A stretch of DNA of 64,000 nucleotides, from assembly GCA_963070105.1 (NCBI GenBank), contig OY718808.1, positions 9,777,398 to 9,841,397 of the forward strand, read 5' to 3'. Under the pieces are notes generated by a model. That model saw only the letters and a list, made by a program, of their open reading frames with translations. It ran no database searches and was not told the DNA's origin. This stretch comes from Litomosoides sigmodontis. Lineage: Eukaryota; Nematoda; Chromadorea; Rhabditida; Onchocercidae. This document shows positions 12,301 through 24,120 of the stretch, one piece after another. Numbering within the stretch: position 1 is the first letter of the stretch; every line of letters starts with the position of its first letter. Both the position numbers and the translations under genes were made by a program.

Positions 12301-15300
12301 TGATGAAAGTAGCGGAAATGTCGCATTCTGCTCACCTGCCAATCCTTTATGTCCTCCTAATTATTGGTGCCACGTAGGCGATCGACGGCAAACATCAGTT
12401 TGCTGCCCATCTTGTAAGTTTTCAAATTAGCAGTGTTAAGATTTCATAATAATTTCATGTCTATCACAATTTTTAAGTGAATTCATCTGTATTAAATAAG
12501 GCTTTATTTCTCTATTAAATTTCGTATTTAATTTTTCAGTGGCAATCGCCAATAATGCAATACCAATTGGAAGTCCACTGAGAGCGCTCAGAAGTTTGCC
12601 ATCGATGAATAATGTACGAAGCTTTAATGGCCCAGCCCTAGATATGGGAGTCAGTCCTGTGGAAAACAATGATGCACCGGGAACGATACCATTAGCATGC
12701 TTTCAGCCTTTGCTGGAGGGGAGAGGTCAAGCAAATCTCACCCGATATTATTTTAGCAGCAGAACGAGAACATGTGAGGAGTTTACTTACACTGGCAAAG
12801 GCGGAAATCAGGTTGTTTTCTAGTTTCTTTGAAATTTAGTTTCCTTTGAAGTAAAAGCGGAGTTCGATAATTTTGGCATTTCTACTTAAATTTGGCAAAT
12901 AATGAATTGAATAATTTTTAAGCTCTTTCATTTCATTCTCATTTTTTAATATAGCTCAACAGGCACATGAAATGCTCAAAAATATATTTGAAACAAATCT
13001 TCCATATTTAGAAGAATTTTTGACGTTATTTTGTACGTCATTTTTTTTCCAGAATAATTTTTTGTCAAAAATGGACTGCAAAGAAACATGCCCCACATTA
13101 GAGAATCCATGTGAAAATGGTCTTCCGGCAATGGGTTCGGAAGGCAATCCGATGCTGTGCGGAAGCGATACTACAACGGTATGCGGAATCGGCTACTACT
13201 GTCATATTGGTGCAACACCTTCAACAACTGTTTGCTGTCCTGCAAGTAATATTGTTTCCTCCCTCCAAATTATCACACTAAATTAGTAGGAAGCTAATTT
13301 GTATTTAAGTTTGTCGTTTTATGAATTAATGCTTTAACGTATTTTAGTTGGTGATCCTTGTCGTATGCCAGTGTCTACCGGAAATGGAAATGCCGTCTTG
13401 AATCGTTGGTATTACAACACGCAATCACAAATCTGTGCAAACTTCGTTTATAGTGGTCAAGGTGGTAATTCAAATAATTTTCGGACACGTGAAGATTGCA
13501 TTAAAACATGTCCTGAATTTAGGTATGATTACGTTTTGATTCAGACCTTCTAAGTTTAAAAATAAATCTGATTTGACTCTAATTTATGAAAGATAATTCT
13601 CAACCCACAATAGCGGTAGTACTGCATAAGAAACCGCAATTATTCTGACAAGTAACGCAAAGTCAAAATCTAAAAAGGAATAGAAATAGAACATAAAATT
13701 TAATCGATGAGTCACCAACATAAAAATCGACAGTTGACTTCATTTAAGTCAAGAAAAGGTTAATCAATTTTAGGAATCCTTGCTCATCTGGTCGTCCACA
13801 CATTGGTCTGAGTGGACAAATCACTCATTGTGGTGCCACCGGACCATTGATATGTCCAACAACCTATTGGTGTCATATTGGTGCATCCCTGGAGAATTCG
13901 GTAGATTTACTTTACTGAAATGGTCCCGTTTTTATCAAAATCTATGGATTAATTCCCTAGTTAATAATCATATTTTTAAATATCTGATTATTAATATGAT
14001 ATTTAAAAATATCTGAATATTGAGGTATAGATCGAAGTAGGTAACGAAAAGGGACGTTTAGCTAAAACTAGGAATGAAATTCAAATCTAATTTCTAATTA
14101 AATTTTGACCATTTGATCAGCCACAATTCAGGTTTGCTGTCCCACTGCTGGGATACCATGTGAGCAAGAGCTCGACACAGGAAACGGTAATGAAGTTTTA
14201 GTGCGATTCTATTACGATCCAACAACGCGCACCTGTCAGCAGTTCCAGTACTCTGGTCTAGGAGGAAACGAAAATAATTTTTTAACATTACGGGATTGCG
14301 AAGCACGTTGTCCAGGTAGCAACTGCTCATGGCTACCTAGTTATAATGCACACATGTGACGCGCGTTACGTAAACATAACAATCAATGAATGTGTTTCAG
14401 TAGATGACGCAATCGTATCGCATACATTTAAATGTTGAAAAAAAATATGTTTTATAGTACTGCCAAATCCGTGTGGAGTTGGACAACCACAAATGGATGA
14501 GCATCAGAATCGGGTTATGTGTAGCGCTGCTGATACTAGGCCGGTCACTTAATCATTATTGTTATCATTTTATTAGAGAAAATTTAAATTTTTTTCTTAA
14601 AAATTTCAAAAAATTTACGAATGGACGATATTGCCAAATAATCCTGCAAAAAAAATTTCAATAAATTCAAAAATGTTATTGGCAATAATGTTTGCAGTGT
14701 TTGTAAAATGGGATATTTCTGTCACATTGGCGATACAGAAGAGACAACCGTTTGTTGTCCGGGAAAATCCGACGATATCTGCAGTGCACCTCGTATACCG
14801 GGAACTGGCCAAGCCTACCTGAACCGTTATGCATTTACACCATTAACCAAACAATGCTTACCATTTATTTACACCGGTTTGGGTGGAAATGAGAATAATT
14901 TTTTGTCACGAGCAAGTTGTGAAGCTGCGTGTCCTGGTTTGTCCTTCAAATTAAGATCAAAATTTTTCAGTTAAAACAGTTTCATGAACTTCCCAATTCA
15001 TTTCATACGATCGTTATGTTACAGTATTGCGGAAAACAATTCTTTCATTTTTCAACAGGTTATGCATAGGCAGTAAGTGAAATAACGAATTTTTATATTT
15101 CATTCAGTGATTTCAAATCCATGCGCGGGTGGTGAACCGGCAGCTGGAAACGATGGACAATACCTAATCTGTTCAACTAGTGGGCCTAATATTTGTCCTG
15201 TTGGATATTGGTGTCATGTAGGTGCTGATATCGCCGCCTCCCTATGTTGCCCTGGTGGTTTGTTTTATTGAAAAAAAATTCCTTAAGAAAGGAGTTGCTG

Positions 15301-17633
15301 CATCATTTTCCAAATGAATAAATTATAGCTCAAAATGCGTGTACTTTACCGGTTGCGGAAGGTGGAGGAAGTGCAGCAATTCCGCGTTGGTATTTTGACC
15401 GCCGCCTGCGTCAGTGTGCAACGTTTACTTATACCGGCTATGGCGGTAATCAAAATAATTTCCAGACGTTAAAAGAATGCCAGAAGAAATGTCCTGAATT
15501 AACGTGAGCTTCCATTTCATTATTTAATTTGCACAAAAACTATGTAATTTATAATTTGAACACGTTGTTTTCAACTTTTTCCATTACTTATTGCCAAATG
15601 TTCTCTCCCAACTCCAACCTTTTTGTGCGCTGTGTAGTCCTACTTTAGCTTCTTCATTCAATATATTTCTTTCCTTTTCAGTAACTCACCTTCGCTTCTC
15701 TTTTGTCCTCCTAAACCATCGAACTTCTTTCTCTGAGAGGTAAGGTTTTACAGAAATCCGTGTTCAATGGGCGATCCAGCAGAATCCTTAGATGGTAACA
15801 TCTTGCAATGCAGTGCGTTGCATCCTCACTGTCCCGCATCGTATTTTTGTAATATTGGTGCGACACCTGACACATCAGTTTGCTGTCCGTCTTTTGGTCA
15901 GCCGTGCCTGTCACCGTTAGCTGTAGGAACTGGAACTGCTTCACTGAGCAGGTTTTTTTTCGTTTGTTTGGTTTGATAAATTACTTGATTTTATGGGTAT
16001 TTTTGTCGTCCAGCGCACACCGAAATTTCTGCATAAATGGAATTAGATTTTCTTAATTTAAACATTTCATTACCATTCCAGTCGAGTATTTCAGATGGTA
16101 TTTTGATCAAACCTCACGGCAATGCCTTCAATTCATGTACACAGGCGTTGGTGGTAATGAAAATAATTTTTTGACAGCTGAAGCTTGCATGCAAAAATGT
16201 CCGGGTAATTAATCTTTATGTTTCGTCAGAAGAATGACTCTTAGCTTAATAAAAAAAAATGTAGAAATTTTGAAACTATAAGTTTTAATGTCAAAAAACA
16301 TTTTTTAATTTTGATAAATTTCAGTTTTTCTAAATCCATGTCCGTCAGAATATGCATCAACGAATACGGGTAATTTGCTATCATTGATAAAATGTAATGT
16401 TCGAAATGCTTATGCCTGCCCACTAACCTACTGGTGTCACATCGGTGGTGATGCTGATACTACTGTGTGTTGTCCCGGAGGTATGAATGCATTACGACTG
16501 TTAATTACGGAATTCTTAAAAGTAGCTAAGGAAAGAAGGTTCCAAAAAAATTGAATTTGCAGAAAATTTTCAAGTGCTATGCTTTTGTAATTTTAGCTTC
16601 GGATCCTTGTCAACTACCACTATCTCAAGGAATTATCACTGATAAGGGACCGTACACTCGTTGGTTTTACGATCGTAATTCCGGTTCTTGCAAGCCATTC
16701 CAATACGCAGGCATTAGCGGTAATCAAAATAATTTCTTAACAAGGAGCGACTGTACTAAACGATGTCCAGGTATGGGTGCTGCCGTTTATTACGATTAGT
16801 ATTATATTCAGTAAGTTAATTAGGGATAGTTAGCTCTAAAAATGAATGGTATCTTGTTTAGCATATTTAAGGCTCAGAAGAAATCTTTTTGAAAGGTAGA
16901 AGTTTTAGATTAAAATGCTAATTTGTCGTATGTCACACGAACGATGCCTATTCATTTTAAATACACTGAAACAATTTGCAGAAGGCAAGCCTCTTATGAT
17001 AATACCGCCGATTGCTCCCTCATCGCTGCTAACTTTGCCTGCCATCTGCCCAAGCGGAAAGCCATATCAGGAAGTAAATGGAGTAGTTCCTCATTGTTCT
17101 ATTACAAAACCGTGTCCTCTTAACTATTTCTGCCACGTCGGGGCTGACATATCAACAACCGCGTGTTGCAAAGTTACAAGTAAGCAATAAATTCTCAAAA
17201 TGATTTAAATTTTACCTATAGAAATATTTAAGAAATTTAAAAGTTACTTAAAAAAATAACTCAGAGCAGAGATTAGTGCATGTCTAAATTGGCTTATTAG
17301 TGAAGGACATGAAATAAAGTGGAATTACTAAAGTGGATAGATTTTTTAGCATTTCTCTCACCATGCAGCATTCCGGTGCAAATTGGTCACGGGAGCGCAC
17401 ACGTGAAACGTGTATATTACAATGCTGCACTCCGGCAATGTATACCATTTATTTATTCCGGAATGGGTGGAAATGAAAACAATTTTTTAACAATCCAGGA
17501 ATGCGCCATGAAATGCGCAAATGACCAATCAAATGATATGCAATATCTCGATTCTGGCAGGTTTTTGCACAGCTTGACTAGGACCACTGTGAATCTTAAA
17601 ATAGGTGAAATTGATTTCAAAAATTTCGCGTGA
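6339..17633 (+). CDS. Large secreted lustrin-module / Kunitz-module protein (about 1794 aa, 31 exons)
   Basis: Secreted multidomain extracellular protein, similar in plan to C. elegans ZC84.1-type proteins. Exon 1 (6339-6459) encodes MTSSDKQYYIIFVIFICVLT, a signal peptide. The remaining exons are 6689-6859, 7148-7315, 7716-7736, 7769-7873, 8169-8241, 8401-8513, 9061-9246, 9415-9579, 9953-10042, 10243-10497, 10667-10782, 10902-11008, 11104-11762, 11867-12037, 12264-12413, 12540-12811, 13053-13245, 13348-13522, 13774-13900, 14132-14315, 14458-14539, 14698-14936, 15108-15254, 15329-15503, 15754-15951, 16095-16204, 16325-16480, 16597-16770, 16982-17179 and 17350-17633. The total, 5385 nt, is an exact multiple of three. 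Eleven Cys-rich modules end in a CHIG/CHVG-like motif and a CCP-like motif. Thirteen Kunitz modules each carry a WYYD/FYYD strand and GGNxNNF-like motif; 4 Cys each, except 5 in the fifth. S/T- and Ser/Gly-rich linkers lie at 7769-7873, 9415-10042 and 11104-11762. The C-terminal end could extend through an alternative exon near 17734. Confidence 0.9.
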
Positions 17634-19861
17634 TAAGTTGTTGCAGAAATCACTCACGCAAAGAAATCAATACTATTACCGTTTGTGATTGCAAAATAAT
17701 CGTCATTCCAAAACCTTATTGATCAATTTTAGTAAGATGACATCATCCAAGCCAAGTGATAACTTACACTTAAATGATCAGGCAATTTGTGTGATTACCT
17801 CTCAACTTAAATTGTGAGACGTGAGAGGGACTTCGAGTAATATGCAGTAAATCTCAAATAAGAATCATCAATTCACTAGAAATTGACTGCGAGACCTCTG
17901 TTAGTTGCTAATTAGCAAAAAATTACGTTGATCAGTGATCGATCTCTTGGAATTTCTCGCATATTATAAATGTTAAGGTTTAATTGATAACGGTGAAATG
18001 AATTGCAATCAAGCAAACCAAGCAAATTCTAGCGTATGTGTTAATAGTTTTTTTTTTTAATAAAAAAATGTGAAATGTGAATGGAATGACTAATTTGTTG
18101 AAATCCTTTAGAAGAGAAGAAATATTTTTCCGCGATTAATTGAATTATAATTTATTAAAAATTTCCAATCTCAACATTGAATGACAAACGTATATGACAA
18201 CGCTCTCTTTTTTATCGTTTTTTTGATAACGTAAGCGTTCTTTTAGCGGTGCGATTTCGAGACACTTCCTGCAAGTAACAGTACCCATGTGGAATAATTT
18301 AACATTAAATCAGCGATCAAGGCGACCACAAAATTGCTTACGATTAATGAATGTTAAAAGAACGCAAGAAATTTGCAAATTTACAAAACAAAAGTTTCGC
18401 TAATTTTAAATGGTATAACTATGTACTGGCGTAACGTGAAATTAATTATTGTTAGTTTCAAAATATTATATGTTTTTTTGTCAAATAATGAAAAATTACA
18501 TACTTCGACTGCTACAACTTTTAATTTTATTGCAGTGAATTGAAATGAATTTAGCAAAAAATATAGCGAAATCCAAATGATTCATTGTTTTTTTACTGAC
18601 GCATATGTTCTGTTCTTTACGTGATTTCAATCGTTTTTACTGGCATTTATAATTGTTTTCATTTGCACAAAAATTTCGTAATAAAATGTAATAAAAAGGG
18701 TTCTTTAAGAAAAGACAAAAGGTTAAGAGAGAGAAAGAGAGGAGGATTGCATGATTTCACAGTAATTGCTTCATTTAATTGTAGAATTTCCAATAAAAAT
18801 TGCTCGTTGATACCTCACGGATCCGTTTTTCAATTAGAAGTTGATTTCCACCTTCGGAAAGCAAAAAATCCTGCAAGATTTGGTGCAACTCTGTTTTCTG
18901 TGGACGTCAGGAAGATAGTACCATATGAAATGCTTTTTAAAGATATTTTAGTTCCAGCAGATCTGCTCGATTTACACACTGTCGAGCTGTTGAAATGGAA
19001 ATTATCGTGTAAAATGCTCAGAAACAGATTATCGATTGACTTTCGTTGAGGATGTGAAGTTAACAGGGAAAGATCATTTAATGAAGCAAGAGAAGGTTGC
19101 AAGTTTTCATTGCGTTTTGGAAATTTCCCGGAAAAAACTTTCGTTGCAAAAATAATCTGACCGATGAGCCGAAGTGAGGTGAAAATGAACTCGAATGAAA
19201 GGATATTCTCTTCCGCAGAAAAGGCTCCTATTTGACAGTTTGTAATTTGTAACGCAGCGACCATTACTAGTCTAGAAATTTCACGTGTGCTTCGACAAAA
19301 CATATATCATCAATCTTTAACTTCAGTTGTGTTGCAAATAAATTTCTTACTCATCCAATAAAATAGGACACGTACAGTACCTGTGATGCCGTGCAATCGG
19401 TTCATCAAGCATTTTCAAAATTAATACAACCAAAGTGCAAAAAATAAGTCAAAATTCATAGAGATGATTTCTGCTCACGGAGTACACGCAATGCATAACG
19501 TAGGTCATATGTGTATAATAACTATAATTTTAGACACGGCAAAATTATATCATCAATTACTTCCTCAAAAGCACTGATGGTTTGAGCATAAACACCGAAT
19601 TGGTCGAAAAAAATGCCACAATGGTAAGGTTTGGAAAATGATTGTATTGAATATTAAGTTTTTGGTTGGGGAAATTTTGAAGGTTGTAAATAAGGGAGGG
19701 TTACTGCTGCGAAAGGAGATCAGTAAAAAATTGCAAAAATTGATAAACGTAATTTTGAGTCGAATAGCATTTAGATGAGATGTCATGAAGAAAGATCACA
19801 GTCGCAGTCGCAAAATTTTAAATATGACCGTATTTCTTTAAATTTATTCAAAAAGCGAATG
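17634..19861. other. Intergenic region between convergent genes
   Basis: About 2.2 kb between two converging genes. Overlapping open frames on both strands at 18621-19303 (142 aa plus, 157 aa minus) show no domain, no splice structure and AT-rich codon use. I do not call them genes. Otherwise only AT-rich sequence is seen. Confidence 0.45.
19843..19848 (-). terminator. Polyadenylation signal AATAAA of the CHK1-like gene
   Basis: The minus strand reads AATAAA starting 13 nt after the stop codon of the CHK1-like gene. This short spacing is typical of compact nematode 3' UTRs. Confidence 0.5.
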
Positions 19862-22800
19862 CTAATTCTCACCCACCACAAATGGCTTACAATGCGCTTC
19901 ATTTTTTAACCAACAAATATCTACGACTTCAGCAATTTTGATTCGTCTATCTTCACTTGTCTCCAACAAATTCTCAAGTAGTTCTAAAAGTAAATATCAA
20001 TAAATCACGATTGTAAGTCTTAAAAGTATCAATTTCCTCATACAATTTTTTCAAAGCTAATTTTGTAATTTTAAGGACTAAATTTCCAAGTTTGTTGCAC
20101 AAAGGCGATGCAATAATCATAAGAAGTAAAATAGATAATTCATGTCATATCAATTCTGACGCCCTATAACGGAAAGCTTTTAATTTAATTAAAACCAGAT
20201 ATCTATCTACCTAACTGATAATGTGCTATGTTATTTGCACGATTGAGCAATCCTGTACGATTGTGACATCAGAATAACACTATGTGAATGGTGGAAAGTC
20301 AGATATTTACTTGTTCACAAACTAATTTCATCGCCTCTAGATCAATCGGTTCTTTCATTTTCACATATTTTACCGATACGACTATTGTTATTTTGCAAGG
20401 ATATTTATCATTTAAAAGTTTGTAATAGTCATAAATTTGGGTTGAAACTTTAAATGAAGTGTTAAATATTCACCTGAAAATTTTGATTTAGTACCTACAG
20501 GGAGCTTCAGTGGAAATACGCCCCTAATTCTGCCAAATCGCCTCCTATTAATGTATTCGTGCCATTCTGCATAAGAGCAATTGTCTCTGAAAAAAGTTTT
20601 TTTTTTATTGCTAATTGAATTCGATTTAACGGCAATAAAATTTTGCAATTTTTCCCATAAAACTTAATAGTACAATTCAAGCGACAAAATTTGATATTCT
20701 TTCCTTTCTGTTTCTCTTGAAAATTGGCTGCGAGAAAACTAATTCAAAATAAATATGCAAATTACGTGTCATTTTCACGTATCATGCGAAGTTAAACTTT
20801 TAAGACAAACATATGTGCTCCAGGCCACGGAGTTTGAAACGCAATCAGTAAGTGCAAAATAATGCCGCAAGACCACACATCTGCGCACGGAGGCCTGAAA
20901 AAATTGTGTTTTCTCATAACGCAGGAAGAAAAATGTAAAATTGGTATAGTTTAGTGTTTTCTTCTTCTGATATTCAATTTGAAAGAAATTTACATTTCTT
21001 GGAAATAATATAACGGGGGGAATAACCGGCGAGGGGAAGGAAGATCGCGGAGTTGCAGGAAGAAAGGAACAGTGCGGAGGCTTGCAGGATTGACGCGGAA
21101 TGATAGCGAACTGAAGAAGATACATTTTCATAAATATTCAAATGGATAAATAAACTTTTGCTGATACACCTTTCTTAGCAACTCCTTTTCGAATGCTTTA
21201 AATTACAGGAACGATTATTATGTTTACCGACAATTTCGGTTAATAACGTTGTCATAGAGAAAACTGATGTAATTCACAGAATTTAAAAATTTTAAATTAA
21301 AAAACAAATCAACTGATTAGATTTGATATGAGAAATTCATTAATGAACATGGGAAAGGATAGAGAGAACTGACTTAATACAAGAAATAAATCGTTCCGGT
21401 GGCGCATATGCTTTCGTTCCAATTTTATGTGGTAAAACCACTGTATCGGATTTGAATATAACCGCATAATCAAAATCAGATAATTTCAATGAGCCTTAAA
21501 TATCATTCCTAATTAAACAAATGCATCTTTTTCTAGCATTTATCAATTTTCCTCTTACAACTCCTAAGTTTGACAACCTGATAATAAGAATACGTCAGGT
21601 TAAACATATGCATAGCTATCTGTTGTCATTTCGTTAGTTATTAACAGCTTCTATTTCAAACAATTATGCTAAATTTCGCAATGAAGAAGGGACATGCAAT
21701 AATTATTTTGTTTTGGTAATTGATATCACTTCAAATAGGGTGCTGCCTTTTTCTCATCCAATCTTCTCATTTTACTTGCCTTTGAAGTTAAACTAGGCTG
21801 TAAATTTTCCTCAAAGCAAAGCATGAATTTGAAAAGAATCAAATTTTGTGCAAAAATTTTCAATAGTAAATGACTTACCCCACTTAGTTAGCAAACAATT
21901 TTCTGCTTTAATATCCAAATGTGCTATGTTATGTTCATGTAAGTATGCAACAGCACGTATTAAATCACGGAATCTTGATGTTATTGTTTCTTCCGGTAGT
22001 CGTCTGTTTTCTAAAATGTCACAATGCATTAATGTGCACGAACTAATAATTATTCTCACTATTATTATTAATATTATTAAGAACTACAATATCATTATTA
22101 CAATCTAAAATCCACAGTTGTAAATTTTTATGAATCGAGACACTTGGTGTAAGAAATTGAGAAAAAATTTTAAAAAATTGGAGGAAACATACGCTTTCTA
22201 TGTATTTGAATTTCATGAAATAAAGAACCGCCGGCAGCATACTCAACGAACATCTCCCAAAGAATGCCAACTCGTCGAAATCCAAGAAAAGCAGCGATAT
22301 TGTCGTGGCAACCGATTTTTGACAATACGTTTATTACCTGAAATGTCGAGAGAAACATTTCGAAACCTCGTACGGAAAAAGCAACAAAATATAAAATTAG
22401 AAGAAAAGTTTTGTGCTTCAATACAATTCAGTGTTCTCAGCGATAAAATACATGCAGTATTTTTGGTGTTTGTGGTACTTAGCCTGACGTTCAGCTTCCT
22501 GACTGCCATAGAATTTATATTATTAATCGAGTCATTCCAATTGCCGAACCATTCGTTCCTCCTCTTTCTTTCAAATAATCTAAATTACATTCAAAAGAAC
22601 GGTGGATCTTACTAACATGCTTCCGCTGCGCTTGGTATTCATGTTCAATTTCACGACAGCTACTGGTGGAAAGTACATTTCTGCGATTAAGGAGGTGTCG
22701 TTTACGAATTGCTAGTAAAATGCCGTCAGCATATGCTTGATAAACGTGAAAATATGAACCTAAATATGAGAAAAGTAATTGATCGATTGATTGGTAAAAA

Positions 22801-23691
22801 GTTTCATTCCTTGCACCAATTGCTTGTATTTTTTGGTATGAAATTTCAATGAACAAATCAAATGATTTCTGATAATTTCATTGCTCCAAATGAGACACAA
22901 GTCGTCCATTTGCTATCTTACCAATTCTGAACATACAAATTTCAGTTTTTTTGTGCTAAAATTCCTAGTAGGCAAAAAAAAAACAAAGTAAATAGGAGGA
23001 CCTTTGCCGAGGAAATTTCCAATAATCCATTTCTTGTTCCGCAGTTTTTCAGGTAAAAGTGTTTCGTCAACGACTTCCTCATTCTCTTCGCTATGACACA
23101 CCTGTGATTATATCTATTTCATACTTTGAATCTTTTCTTGCGCAACAAAATTTTTTCATAAGTGAATTGAATATAAAATTTGTTTCATATAATTTGCATA
23201 ATTTAATAAAAATTCATTTTGTTTGAAGTGTAAAAGACGTGGGAATACTGTTTTGCCAACTGATTTCCGGACATTACATAACGATAAATTCAGACTTTTA
23301 TGAAATTGCAGCTTCAATTACTTTAAACATAACTTTCTTCCTTTTTATTTCTTTCCAGTGAAATTTAATTACTATGATATCTGGCAATCTCCATAATTGA
23401 GATTTCCTCTTCCTCTCTGAGAGCAAATGAGTATATGCTAATTAGAATGGCTTATTAACATGCAGAAATCGTTACCATTAATGCGGATGATTCTGGATGA
23501 TCAAGGTTTATACCGTCCTGACCATCGTCTTCATCTCCAGCATCATCACTCTGCACATCGGTGGTTAAGGCTTGTTCAAGTATTGATATCTCTGAGAGAC
23601 AGCTGAATGAGTCTATTTCACTCTTCAAGCTATTCCATGAGAATTCTGTGTCCTTTACGACCTCATCATCACTTGCTGTGTCACACATCAT
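19862..23691 (-). CDS. CHK1-like protein kinase domain protein, probable pseudokinase (384 aa, 9 exons)
   Basis: Kinase fold most like checkpoint kinase CHK1. Exons are 23691-23476, 23101-23002, 22759-22617, 22337-22193, 22010-21879, 21494-21374, 20894-20811, 20586-20495 and 19983-19862, totalling 1155 nt with all phases consistent and a TAG stop. Residues 1 to about 90 form an acidic Ser/Asp-rich head (MMCDTASDDEVVKD). The kinase domain then runs to the C-terminus: glycine loop LGKGSYFHV, beta-3 LLAIRKR, CHDNIAAFLGFRR (CHK1 has HENVVKFYGHRR), hinge FVEYAAGGSLF, catalytic loop HLDIKAEN, LSDFDYA, APPE, DVWSCGI, and a tail like the CHK1 lobe end (LLENLLETSEDRRIKIAEV). The beta-3 Lys is Arg, the third loop Gly is Phe, HRD is HLD and DFG is DFD; the catalytic Asp, the Asn and the DFx Asp remain. 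There is no C-terminal CHK1 regulatory region, since CHK1 is about 475 aa. A TTTCAG ends 6 nt upstream of the ATG. The fold is firm; the loss of activity is an inference. Confidence 0.86.
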
Positions 23692-23697
23692 TTCACA

Positions 23698-23705
23698 CTG
23701 AAATT
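23698..23705 (-). promoter_or_regulatory. Probable trans-splice acceptor of the CHK1-like gene
   Basis: The minus strand reads AATTTCAG followed by TGTGAA and the ATG. It fits a spliced-leader acceptor or the 3' end of an intron in the 5' UTR. Confidence 0.45.
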
Positions 23706-24120
23706 ACAGTTAACTATAAATTATCAAAAATAAATAGCTTCCTTTTTCTCTCTCAGAGATGCCATGAATAGCATATTCCTTTTCATATGCACAGTAATAT
23801 GTCAGTCATAGCGCAAAACTTCACTTCATCATAAGATGCCATTTGAAAAATTCAAAAGTTAGAATGGAATGAAATTAAAACCGCGTGGTTTTATCAAACT
23901 TTAACAACTAGCTTATTAACTCATAAGTTCCGTTATTTAGAAATTTAATACTCCTTAGACAAAAAGGGAATGATTATGTCTAATGTTAATATTTTAGGTA
24001 GTAGGGCAGTGGGTCAGGAGTCAAGTGGCAAAAGTAATACATCAAAAGAAGGAATGTGTCAAATCAAAATACTCCAGCTAAAAGCTTTCAAATATTGGAG
24101 CCTAGTGCTTTTATTATATT

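Noticed and set aside
18621..19303. Overlapping 142-aa (plus) and 157-aa (minus) open frames
   Set aside because: No domain, no splice signals extending them, and the two strands overlap. They fall in the 3' region between convergent genes and look like chance frames.
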